Of a DNA stretch of 64,000 nt, positions 49,719 through 58,250 are shown in pieces (the stretch's first letter is position 1; each line of letters opens with the position of its first letter). The position numbers and the translations under genes were made by a program. Under the pieces are notes generated by a model. It did not search any database. It was given only the letters and a program-made list of their open reading frames with translations, and had not been told where the DNA came from. This DNA comes from Saccharomycopsis crataegensis (Eukaryota; Ascomycota; Saccharomycetes; Ascoideales; Saccharomycopsidaceae). The stretch covers positions 372,001 to 436,000 of the forward strand of contig NW_027043838.1 in NCBI RefSeq assembly GCF_037102585.1, in the 5' to 3' direction.

Positions 49719-52700
49719 CTAAATTTTCGCAATGTACCTCTGGCCAGTCAATGTATCCTGCCACAACTCTTCGCCTGGCTTTGGTTCAACATTGTGTCCC
49801 ACTGGAAGCATGCCCTCTGGAACTCCGTACTGCTCATTTGCAAACCCACCAGGAGCTCTAGGAACAGAGTCTTTACCACCCTTACCACCAATGTTCGCAT
49901 TTGGTTCTGGTTGGTACGTGTAATCCCCACCTCGACTGTTGCCTTCATAGGCCTCGTCACTCAAGCTACCAGAAGTTTTACGACCTTTTCCGCTGTTATC
50001 ACCGACGCTATGTCTCTTGGAAGTCTTACTGGCATTATCATGGGTGCTTCTTTGATGATGCGCTCCGCCGCTCAACGCACTGATAATAGAGCTGAAAAAT
50101 CCTTTGTTTTGGCTTTTAATTTCATGGCGCTTCTCATTATGATGGCTCGTCTCGCCATTACTATTGCCATCACTAACTTTAGCAGTTCCTACTTCCCCCA
50201 CGTCGTGCTGAACCTCTTTTAGTCCTCCGGTACCAGTACCAGCAACCACATTGTCCCGTTTTTGTTCAACAAAGCCATTACTGTCGCTATTGGCACCAGA
50301 TTTTTGGATTAGTGATGGATACTGATCCTTTTGTTGCTGGATGTTCATGCTTTTGGAACTCAGTTGTTGCTCAAGTACTCTCGGATCCAATGTTTTGACA
50401 CCAAACGCTGAAGTGGCTGCTTCTCTACCAACACTACTGTTATCAACAGTTGAGGCATTCACTTTGTTTGCTTCTTCAGGCCCACTGTAAAAAGCGATGG
50501 ATTTATGAAGAGATGTATCTTCTTTAAAATTAGGCGCCAAACTAACCATTTCATCAGCTTTGTCTCTCGAATTATCTGTGTGCCCATCAGCCTCATATTT
50601 ACCATCACTTGAATTAATTTGATGTTGCAAATCGCCACCCTTATCATAGTTCGCTGTACCCGAGAGCTTGGAATAATCAATCAATTCCCTGGAAGCTAAA
50701 GACCTGGTGCTGGTTTTATCATCCAAGTACCTTCCATCCCTCATATTTGGACCCAAAGCAGGCTTCAGTGATTCCTTGTCAGGTTGGTTGCTTTCATCTT
50801 GAGCAGTAACAATAGAAGACTTTGGTTCTTGCTTTTTGCCCTTTTTCTTCTCTCTCAGTTCCTTGAAAGCCCCTAAAACTTGGGTTGGCTTCTTTAAAGC
50901 ACCCTTTTCACCATATGTATTCGAGCGCTTCATATCGCTCATCCGGTTTGTATCTGATAACGCATTCTCCGATCCATCAACGCTATGAGAGCGTCCGTGA
51001 CCGTGAGCACTTTTCATATCATCAATAGTACCGCCAGTAGTGGTTCCAACTGCGCCTTTGCTTTGCACAAATTCTGGTGGGTGACAAGTCTGAGGGGTAG
51101 TTGATGTATTAGTGGTGGCAGTCTCAACCAATGTATCATGAGTTTTGTCTTGGCTTCTAATGGTTTCGTATGCAGCTACACCAGCAGCTCCAAGTGTTCC
51201 GGCGACAGCAATTGGCTTGATGTTATCATAACTCTGTGTATCCTTCCTTGGTGGAATGGTGCCTGCTTCAAATTTGCTGCCACCAACTAAATATTCTGTA
51301 TTGAAATTTGGAGCATCGATGACATTGTCAATGGCTCTGTTAGGATCATAATCAATATGTACACCGCCGACAGAATGTTCAGCGGTTGGCGATGCGGCAG
51401 CGCTACTACCCAAATTTCCTTCTTCCTTGTAATTTCCGGCTAATCCCCTACTAGCGGTCTCCGTGGCCGATTCAGTCATTTGAGGTTCTTTTTGGAGAGG
51501 TTTTTGAGGATCGCGTACTTCTTTGGGATTAGGATTCACGGTATCCTGATTTTGTTGTTGCTTAATAAAGTCGGGATGTTTTCCAGGTAGCTGCTCAAAG
51601 CTGGTATTGCCCTCATCGACATAATCATCATAAACACTACTGGTCTCCCTTGTATGTTTTGGAAGTTCGTGAGGGTCCATGCTACAATCAGATATGGTTT
51701 TGGATTGATCTTGGCCAGCATCCACCGCGTCACTATGTTTACCAAGAATATTTTTATCCATGCCATAAGAATTTCTTTTATCAATATCGCCAATTTCATC
51801 AATACCTTTGTACCCCGAAGCCTCATACTCATTAATGCCATGAGGTTCAACCCCAAACCCAAGGGCATGTTCTGCCGCACCAATCACTGTCCCTGCGGCT
51901 GCCGCGATGCCTGTCAAGATTCCTCTTTTATCACTTAATGTCAGGTTTCCAGTGGGTTTTTGATCATTAATGTTACTAGGTCCCTGCAGTGGTCCCACGT
52001 CACTAGTGACTTTGGGGAAATCATCGTGCGTGTGACCCTTGGCAGCATCGTATGTATCAAGGCTGTTGCTTGAAAAATTTGTCGTATTCCCTCCTCCAGC
52101 TAATCCTCCACTACCAACATTTACCACAGAGGGGTACGACATGGCCTTCAAATATTTGTCAGATTTGTTAAGGTTGCCAGTTACAGCTCCCTCTTTTCCT
52201 ATTTCTTCCGCCTTATTCATACTGTTTATTATCACATCATCGCTAAATGATTGTCTTCGCTCACCATGCCACTTGGGTTCAAACCCAGATGCCATAGTAA
52301 CAAATTCCGGATTTTCTTCTGTTGAATCACAAGCACTAGCATATATGCCAGATTTCGTGTTTCCGAATTTATTTGATCCATTAGCATTTTTGTTGACTCC
52401 AATGTTTGGTTGAGGCTGAGATGAACCTTTATATCCCATAGGCTCGTGGCTTGGGTATTGGTTCATGTCTTTCGATATGGACCCCACACCTATACTGGTA
52501 GTTGTTGCTGCTGCTTCCGCCGCCGCTGCTGATGTTGGTCCTGTAATAGTATTAGTTTTGAAATTGCTAACGGTATTTGGAACTTTGTAATTTCCTCCTT
52601 CCACGGATTTGGATTTTGAATCACCAGCAACTCTCTCCCCTCCTCCTTTGGTGTGTCCCCTAAATTTGGGCAACCATTTGTGGTTCTTGGAATGTTCCAT

Positions 52701-52919
52701 TTCGTCAGACACTTTGCTTTCAGGAGCATTCTCCTCTCCTGATTTTGCACCATCATAATCACTTCTCTCTTTTTCTCTGGCATGTTCCGAATGCTTCAGC
52801 CATCTATTATGATGTTCTTTTTTTTCAAGCTCTCCTTTTTCCATAACTCTGTAACCTGGCTCGCCAAAGTCTTGAGGCTCTTTCTTCTCCCCTGACTTTT
52901 TTAGATGTAGATTTTGCAT
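49719..52919 (-). CDS. Large hydrophilic orphan protein, 1066 residues, function unknown
   Basis: I do not recognise this gene. The frame is long, uninterrupted and hydrophilic, rich in Gly, Ser, Asn, Lys and Asp. Two short Ala/Gly-rich hydrophobic stretches stand out: LTGIAAAAGTVIGAAEHALG (about residue 340) and IAVAGTLGAAGVAAYETI (about 570-587). They could be single membrane-associating helices or amphipathic segments. Basic clusters occur (KELREKKKGKKQEPKSS, about 690-706; KTSKRHSVG, about 985). The most structured-looking part is the extreme C-terminus: YGVPEGMLPVGHNVEPKPGE then LWQDTLTGQRYIAKI, a possible conserved motif. Two related Ser-rich phosphorylation-like patterns (RRQSFSDD, KRHSVGD) suggest kinase sites. 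A forkhead-type element sits about 370 bases upstream. It may be a cell-cortex or membrane-associated protein; that is only a guess. Confidence 0.7.
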   Translation of the reverse strand: MQNLHLKKSGEKKEPQDFGEPGYRVMEKGELEKKEHHNRWLKHSEHAREKERSDYDGAKSGEENAPESKVSDEMEHSKNHKWLPKFRGHTKGGGERVAGDSKSKSVEGGNYKVPNTVSNFKTNTITGPTSAAAAEAAATTTSIGVGSISKDMNQYPSHEPMGYKGSSQPQPNIGVNKNANGSNKFGNTKSGIYASACDSTEENPEFVTMASGFEPKWHGERRQSFSDDVIINSMNKAEEIGKEGAVTGNLNKSDKYLKAMSYPSVVNVGSGGLAGGGNTTNFSSNSLDTYDAAKGHTHDDFPKVTSDVGPLQGPSNINDQKPTGNLTLSDKRGILTGIAAAAGTVIGAAEHALGFGVEPHGINEYEASGYKGIDEIGDIDKRNSYGMDKNILGKHSDAVDAGQDQSKTISDCSMDPHELPKHTRETSSVYDDYVDEGNTSFEQLPGKHPDFIKQQQNQDTVNPNPKEVRDPQKPLQKEPQMTESATETASRGLAGNYKEEGNLGSSAAASPTAEHSVGGVHIDYDPNRAIDNVIDAPNFNTEYLVGGSKFEAGTIPPRKDTQSYDNIKPIAVAGTLGAAGVAAYETIRSQDKTHDTLVETATTNTSTTPQTCHPPEFVQSKGAVGTTTGGTIDDMKSAHGHGRSHSVDGSENALSDTNRMSDMKRSNTYGEKGALKKPTQVLGAFKELREKKKGKKQEPKSSIVTAQDESNQPDKESLKPALGPNMRDGRYLDDKTSTRSLASRELIDYSKLSGTANYDKGGDLQHQINSSDGKYEADGHTDNSRDKADEMVSLAPNFKEDTSLHKSIAFYSGPEEANKVNASTVDNSSVGREAATSAFGVKTLDPRVLEQQLSSKSMNIQQQKDQYPSLIQKSGANSDSNGFVEQKRDNVVAGTGTGGLKEVQHDVGEVGTAKVSDGNSNGETSHHNEKRHEIKSQNKGFFSSIISALSGGAHHQRSTHDNASKTSKRHSVGDNSGKGRKTSGSLSDEAYEGNSRGGDYTYQPEPNANIGGKGGKDSVPRAPGGFANEQYGVPEGMLPVGHNVEPKPGEELWQDTLTGQRYIAKI

Positions 52920-53289
52920 GATAAAAACGGTTTGAAAAGTGTATTCAAATCACACACTATTATTGCTAAACTATATTTAAATGAATTATTACGTCAACTT
53001 ATTACATTTAAGAAATCTTAGGGTCTGTAGAACGTAAAACACCGCGCCTTATATGATATGGGTTTACTAGGCGGACTTCATGTGGGAAAAATTTTGGTTG
53101 CTCAAACAATATAATTCGATAAATGACCTTTTTTGCCTTATTATTATTATTGCTTTGAAGTACAAAAAAAAAAAAAAAAAAAAAGAAAATTTACGAAGTG
53201 CAAGCAAATAGTTTTAGCTTCTCTTTCTTTTTCCAACTCGCAGCATGAACATTGCTGGTACCCGATATGCATGATCTCCTTCCAAAACG

Positions 53290-53307
53290 CCTAGAAAAGG
53301 TAAACAA
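53290..53307 (+). promoter_or_regulatory. Putative forkhead element upstream of the orphan gene
   Basis: CCTAGAAAAGGTAAACAA, with the same AAAAGGTAAACAA core as sites upstream of CDC5 and the Fig1-like gene. CC...RG just before GTAAACAA resembles fused Mcm1/Fkh sites of G2/M genes. It lies about 370 bases upstream of the orphan ATG at 52919. Confidence 0.4.
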
Positions 53308-54025
53308 CTCACACCACGGAACACTGAGTCATTGAATATAGAAATATATTTTCACCAATGGAAGAATTTTAGAAAACCACTACTAATTGACGTTGTAAAC
53401 CTTTACATTCTCTATGTCTCCATGGAGTTTTTGGAGGATAGGTTTTCTAGATAAAACCAATATAACCTCGATATCAGATTATTACCCCCCTCTATCATAT
53501 TTTCCTCGATCCACAATTTTGGAAAACAATAGATTTTATGGTGTCACGAATTGATGTGTGTTGGGGAGAACAGAAGGGGAGAATAATATATTGATGATCA
53601 CTCCATTGCAGTATTTGTTTGGTATGAATATTATTTTTCGACATTCTGGAAATTATCATGTCATACTTCTAGATCCATGATGCTTCCGATTAGTCTAGTT
53701 ATTACATGAAATATGGAGAGTATATACTTTGTGATTAAATGCCGCGCAGAATTAACATCAGTATGATCTGAAGTTACACATTGATTTTCCTTTAGTATAG
53801 GAGCTTGGAGTTATGCCAAATTTATGAATCTATATTCGTAGAAAGTTTCGAAGATAAGCAGCAGTCCCAGTAACAGAATCATGTTCACAGAAAATATACT
53901 AACAACACTTTCTTCCTACTGAGAGTATATTAATTGACCTTCTCAAATGCTTTTATCCATCCAGTAATTTGCACGAGTGGTGTCTGTAATAATTATTGTG
54001 CAGGAATATGGTATGCTCTCGTACT

Positions 54026-54042
54026 ATCGTACATAGTACGAT
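54026..54042. repeat. Perfect 7-bp inverted repeat, 3-base loop
   Basis: ATCGTAC, loop ATA, GTACGAT. Flanked by CTCGTACT, so GTAC occurs three times in about 20 bases. Could be a dyad binding site or chance in AT-rich DNA. Confidence 0.6.
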
Positions 54043-54217
54043 TATAGTCACCCTACTTCCATATAATGTTGTTGTCCTTATTATTTTTATCGTAAATAAT
54101 TATTGACCCATTTTTATGTTGAAAACAGTTATGATCATAGGAATCAATTAATTGCTTACCCATTTTATTTATACAAATAATAATATACCTTACTGTGTTT
54201 ATACCTGCAGAAGTCAG

Positions 54218-54471
54218 TGTTATGGCAAGTGGTTATATCCCGAACCATTCTTTGAGTTGTGAGCTCATCAAGTAGCTAGAGACTAATCACTGTGATAGCT
54301 ATTTGATTTTCTTACTACCATAGATAGCTAACGCGAGATCAGCTAAGATAAGTATTGTTATAGTGTAAGGAATAACACTTCATCCTTATTGGTATTATTC
54401 GCTGTTCCACGTGATTAACAAAACAAAACTCTCATCAGACAGACGCGACTCCAGACATCATCCTCATAACA
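54218..54471. mobile_element. Possible old solo LTR (retrotransposon remnant)
   Basis: A 254-bp segment begins TGTTATGG and ends CTCATAACA, giving 6-bp inverted ends (TGTTAT/ATAACA) with the TG...CA bounds of yeast LTRs. Its size and its place about 1.3 kb from a tRNA gene, where such elements tend to insert, agree. No matching 5-bp target duplication is seen at its edges and there is no internal coding region, so it would be an old solo copy, or chance. Family unknown. Confidence 0.25.
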
Positions 54472-54737
54472 TTCCAATCCAGGTGATGATCATGCGATGC
54501 TTAGGTTTTATGATGGCTTGTACAAGTACTCTCATAAATATAGGAGAAGAAACTTTGAAACATTAGGGAAGGCATTTGACTTTGTTTTCGTAAAATTGAA
54601 TACATAATCAAGTGTATATTTTCCTGTAAAAAATTCAACATCTCTAGACTGTAGTTTCTGTATTTAATAGGAGTTTATTTTAGTATCCTGAATTTTTCAT
54701 ACTCTGATTTTCTTTGATATAAGGTTCATGGTAGTAG

Positions 54738-54829
54738 TGTTTGAATATACGTTATGGGCCAATCGGTGCAATTGATCTTTTGTTTGAATATACGTTATGG
54801 GCCAATCGGTGCAATTGATCTTTTGTTTG
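54738..54829. repeat. 43-bp tandem duplication, about 2.1 exact copies
   Basis: The unit starting GTTTGAATATACGTTATGGG at 54739 is repeated exactly from 54782, with a further partial start at 54825. No mismatch between copies, so the duplication is recent. No gene is near; the unit holds CCAATCGG. Confidence 0.92.
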
Positions 54830-55746
54830 GCGTACATTAATTTCCACCTCTCAAAAATATTCACGTCTCAGCTATACTTTGGCTGGCAGTCAATGAAGTA
54901 CCAACAAACAGTTTGATTCTACTATTTTATATTACATTATATTTTCTTCTTTTGCATTATTCATTTATGTTGTAATAAAGACAATAACAATCAAATTAAT
55001 AGAAAATGGCCGAAAAGTTTCATAGAAATAGCACTATCATAAAATGCTGAAATACTTTCTCAAAAGCTTAAAAACTGGTATATAGATATACTTAAGAGCA
55101 GAATATAGTTTATTGAAATAGAATCCTGTACTCTCAGACAGATCTTTCCAGTAAATAAAAAGAGCCAAATACTACTAGTGCAGTAGGATTTAGAAAAAAA
55201 AAAAAAGTGGTATACATTCTGTTCAATGAATGACAAATTCTTATTTGAAAAACATTCCTCCAATTATTTTTTATAAAAATAATCTGCTACATAATATCAT
55301 TTCTATTAATGCTTCATTCTTTATGAATTGTATTAATTGTATTCTTATGAATGCTTTTAAAAACACGATGTATACTTTGTCTAGCTTTATAGACTCGTAA
55401 AATTAGAAGTTTGTTAGGTCATTTCTAGTGACTGATTAAATAAATTGTTTGAGGTGCTCAAATCAATCAAATCAAATTGTATATTAACGAGTCACAGAGG
55501 TTCTAAATAACATGCAAGCCGGGAATTTCATGCCAGTCTTTCTAATAGGTAAGTAAAATACTATAACTTTCTCACAACCTCACACTCCTTGCTTTAAGAA
55601 TTAATCACATCACCGGTAAAAAACTCAACAATCAAGATTATTAAAACAAAAAAAGTTAGGGTTAATCAAATCAAACCAAATTGAGGTGCGTTTAGCAAAA
55701 TAAAAATAATCTGGTTGTATCAGAAACAATTTTAATGACAATATCA

Positions 55747-55818
55747 GCCGGCCTAGTATAGTGGTCAGTACGAGTCGTTGTGGCCGACTAGACCCAGGTT
55801 CGATTCCTGGGGCCGGCA
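55747..55818 (+). tRNA. tRNA-His (anticodon GTG)
   Basis: 72 nt, intronless. Acceptor stem GCCGGCC (55747-55753) pairs with GGCCGGC (55811-55817), with A at 55818 as discriminator. The anticodon stem AGTCG/CGACT (55773-55777, 55785-55789) encloses the loop TTGTGGC with anticodon GTG at 55780-55782. The T-arm contains GGTTCGATTCC, a perfect B-box. The D-arm TAGTATAGTGGTCAGTAC is typical of yeast tRNA-His. The A discriminator fits eukaryotic tRNA-His, to which G-1 is added after transcription. The first run of five or more T on the coding strand is at 55911-55917, about 93 bases downstream; a TTTT at 55876-55879 may terminate earlier. Confidence 0.97.
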
Positions 55819-56430
55819 ATTATTAATTAATAATAACCTGCCCATTAATGGGATTACGGTTTCTGTTATTCACGATTTTGTGATAGTGTATTTACATTTT
55901 CCTGTAACTCTTTTTTTGTTTCTGGTTCTTTGTTTTGTACCCATAATTTCACTGACATTTTTAAAATTAGCATAGCTTTGTATGAAAAATCTGTAATTTG
56001 TATTCTAAATGTATACTCTATCATCGTAACTTCAGCTTCCTTCAGGACTCACCCAATTATTCAAAAAAATAAACTCAATTTTCATGATTAGCTCCATGCA
56101 ATAATAATAGCCATTATAAAATTCATCAAATGAAATAGAAAATGATAAACTCCAAAAATTTACACAAAAGAAACACTAAACGTTAAAACGATCATAAGAC
56201 TGTCTTTAATAATAATATACACAACCCAACTACAAGAGAAGGATTAATATTTGAATTCATAAAAATAAAATGAAATCCAAGATCATAAAGCTAAAGGGAA
56301 AATAATGAGCAAAAATAAATTAAGACGCGTCAACCAATGTGTAAAACAAATTCATAACAATATTAGAGAAGAGAAAAACGAAAACCAACCTGTAGAACAA
56401 TAAAATAAGAAAATAGAAAAGATATCAAAC
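55819..56430. other. tRNA-His 3' flank and H2A 3' flank
   Basis: No gene seen. T7 at 55911-55917 is a likely Pol III terminator. The rest is A-rich and belongs to the H2A 3' region. Confidence 0.55.
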
Positions 56431-56823
56431 TTATAATTCTTGAGAAGCCTTTGGTTTACCGGATTTCTTTGGCAACAAGGAGCCGTGAATGTTTGGCAAA
56501 ACACCACCTTCGGCAATGGTGACATGTCCCAACAACTTGTTCAATTCTTCATCGTTTCTGATGGCCAATTGCAAGTGTCTTGGGATAATTCTGGTCTTCT
56601 TGTTATCTCTAGCAGCGTTACCAGCCAATTCCAAGATTTCGGCAGCCAAATATTCGAGAACAGCAGTCAAGTAAACTGGAGCACCAGAACCAACTCTTTG
56701 GGCGTAGTTACCTTTTCTCAACAATCTGTGGACTCTACCGACTGGGAAAGTCAAACCAGCCTTAGCTGATCTAGTTTGAGAGGCTTTAGAAGAACCGGCT
56801 TTACCACCTTTACCACCAGACAT
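56431..56823 (-). CDS. HTA1: Histone H2A
   Basis: 130 residues, a complete H2A. It has the histone fold with [20 protein letters not shown], the acidic-patch region [21 protein letters not shown] and [21 protein letters not shown]. It ends KASQEL, carrying the SQE(L) site (Ser127 here) that ATM/ATR-type kinases phosphorylate at DNA breaks, so it serves as the yeast equivalent of H2A.X. The segment [13 protein letters not shown] differs from the common NIHxxLLPKK in having Gly-Ser. Codon use is highly biased. The gene is divergent from HTB with 533 bases between start codons, the usual fungal arrangement that balances H2A and H2B supply. The number in the symbol is by convention; another copy may exist elsewhere. 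Confidence 0.96.
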   Translation of the reverse strand: MSGGKGGKAGSSKASQTRSAKAGLTFPVGRVHRLLRKGNYAQRVGSGAPVYLTAVLEYLAAEILELAGNAARDNKKTRIIPRHLQLAIRNDEELNKLLGHVTIAEGGVLPNIHGSLLPKKSGKPKASQEL

Positions 56824-57356
56824 TTTATATTATTTTAATTATTAGAGATTGAGTATTATTAATAAACAACAAGTGTTTTAACGAAGTTGAACGAATATTT
56901 TTTATTCTTTAAAAAAGCGAGCAAAAAAAACAACAGGAGGGGACCAGAGGGATTAAATAGGGTGAGCTGAGCAATTTAGTTGAGTGCTGAGTCCTGGGGT
57001 CCAGCCAATCAGCGTTGTTGTTACTGCGTGCTCGCACCTCCCCCCTGGTCGGGGTACGTTCTGGCACGGTGCGGGATGCTCAGTTTTTCCTCCCAGCACC
57101 GCAACAACGCGTTTTGCGACGGTCGCTGCGATTTTTGGTGCTCATGTCGGTCGCCTTCCCGATCGGGAAATAGTGCATCAGAAGAAAAAGTCACCACAAA
57201 AATCGCATTTAAATGGTCCCTCCCCTCCCTCATATCACAACCAACTCGATAATTTTTTTTAATTGTTCTTGATCTTTTTCTTCCTCTTTTTCTTTTTTAT
57301 ATTTGAGTATTCTCAATACGTTCACACCACACATATATAAATAAACATTCGAAAAA
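56824..57356. promoter_or_regulatory. Divergent H2A/H2B promoter with an MCB site and CCAAT box
   Basis: The 533 bases are locally GC-rich (about 56990-57180), unusual here. ACGCGT at 57107-57112 is a perfect MCB (MBF) site, inside an imperfect palindrome CGCAACAACGCGTTTTGCG (57100-57118, one bulged base). CCAAT lies at 57005-57009. A central position suits a shared G1/S control of both genes. Motifs are seen; binding is inference. Confidence 0.55.
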
Positions 57357-57749
57357 ATGGCCCCAAAAGCTGAAAAGAAACCTGCCTCCAAGGCCCCAGC
57401 TTCCAAGAAGCCTGCTGCTAAGAAGACCGCTGCCTCTACCGGTGGTGACGGTAAGAAGAGAAGTAAGACCAGAAAGGAAACTTACAACACTTACATTTAC
57501 AAGGTTTTGAAACAAACTCACCCAGACACTGGTATCTCCAAGAAGGCCATCTCCATCATGAACTCTTTTGTCAGTGATATCTTTGAAAGAATTGCCACTG
57601 AAGCTTCAAAATTGGCTGCTTACAACAAGAAGTCTACCATCTCTGCTAGAGAAATCCAAACTGCTGTTAGATTGATCTTGCCAGGTGAATTGGCCAAGCA
57701 TGCTGTTTCTGAAGGTACTCGTGCTGTCACCAAGTACTCTTCTGCTTGA
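57357..57749 (+). CDS. HTB1: Histone H2B
   Basis: 130 residues. The Lys/Ala/Pro-rich N-terminal tail ([18 protein letters not shown]) is followed by the H2B fold: [84 protein letters not shown], ending [11 protein letters not shown]. The C-terminal Lys in AVTKYSSA is the residue that is monoubiquitinated by Bre1/Rad6 in yeasts (K123 equivalent). Codon bias is very high. It is paired divergently with H2A and forms H2A-H2B dimers with it in nucleosomes. A TATATAAATA at 57332-57341 lies within the leader just before the ATG. Confidence 0.97.
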   Translation: MAPKAEKKPASKAPASKKPAAKKTAASTGGDGKKRSKTRKETYNTYIYKVLKQTHPDTGISKKAISIMNSFVSDIFERIATEASKLAAYNKKSTISAREIQTAVRLILPGELAKHAVSEGTRAVTKYSSA

Positions 57750-58250
57750 TCTTCTGATATTTTAATTTCTTTTAACATCGTGTTTTATATGATTTACTTT
57801 TTTGAGACATTACGGGTATGGGTTACGATTGCTTCTTTTTCTAAAAACAATTTTCTTTGTATATTAATATTATGAGCTTGCTTAATTTTAATTGACTGTA
57901 ATTATTGACGATGTTTCTAGAATAGTCGCATATGTAGAATATTACATATCTGCAGTGAATGAATCAACAGTGATCAAGACTTAGAGTATGCATTGAGAGA
58001 TTTCTACATCAACATTATTGGAAATGAAATGTAGTCGAAGTTTTAAGAATATAAAGAGCTAAAAAAACAAATAAACAAGCAGGAAAAAGGTGGAACGAAG
58101 TTGAACTTTTGAAGGATGAAGAAAAAAAAAAAAGAACTTATGAAATATCAATATGCAATGAGATAATAATGAAATCTTGAACATGAAAAAAACTAAAATA
58201 CCAGCAAATCTGTTTATGGTGTTTTTTTTGTCTTCTCTGGTTCTTTTTTG
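57750..58250. other. Convergent 3' region between HTB and the MATE gene
   Basis: AT-rich spacer, no gene or repeat of note apart from a poly(A) tract at 58121-58133. Confidence 0.5.

Larger units (their letters stand above)
52920..55746. other. 2.8 kb gene-poor region upstream of the orphan gene, to tRNA-His
   Basis: No protein gene supported. It contains a forkhead-like element, a hairpin-forming inverted repeat, a possible solo LTR and a 43-bp tandem duplication, each listed separately. A poly(A) tract of about 20 bases starts at 53164. The small frames present are low complexity. Confidence 0.55.

Noticed and set aside
49794-50222. 142-codon antisense frame over the orphan gene
   Set aside because: No start context or domain; the sense frame is 1066 codons and uninterrupted.
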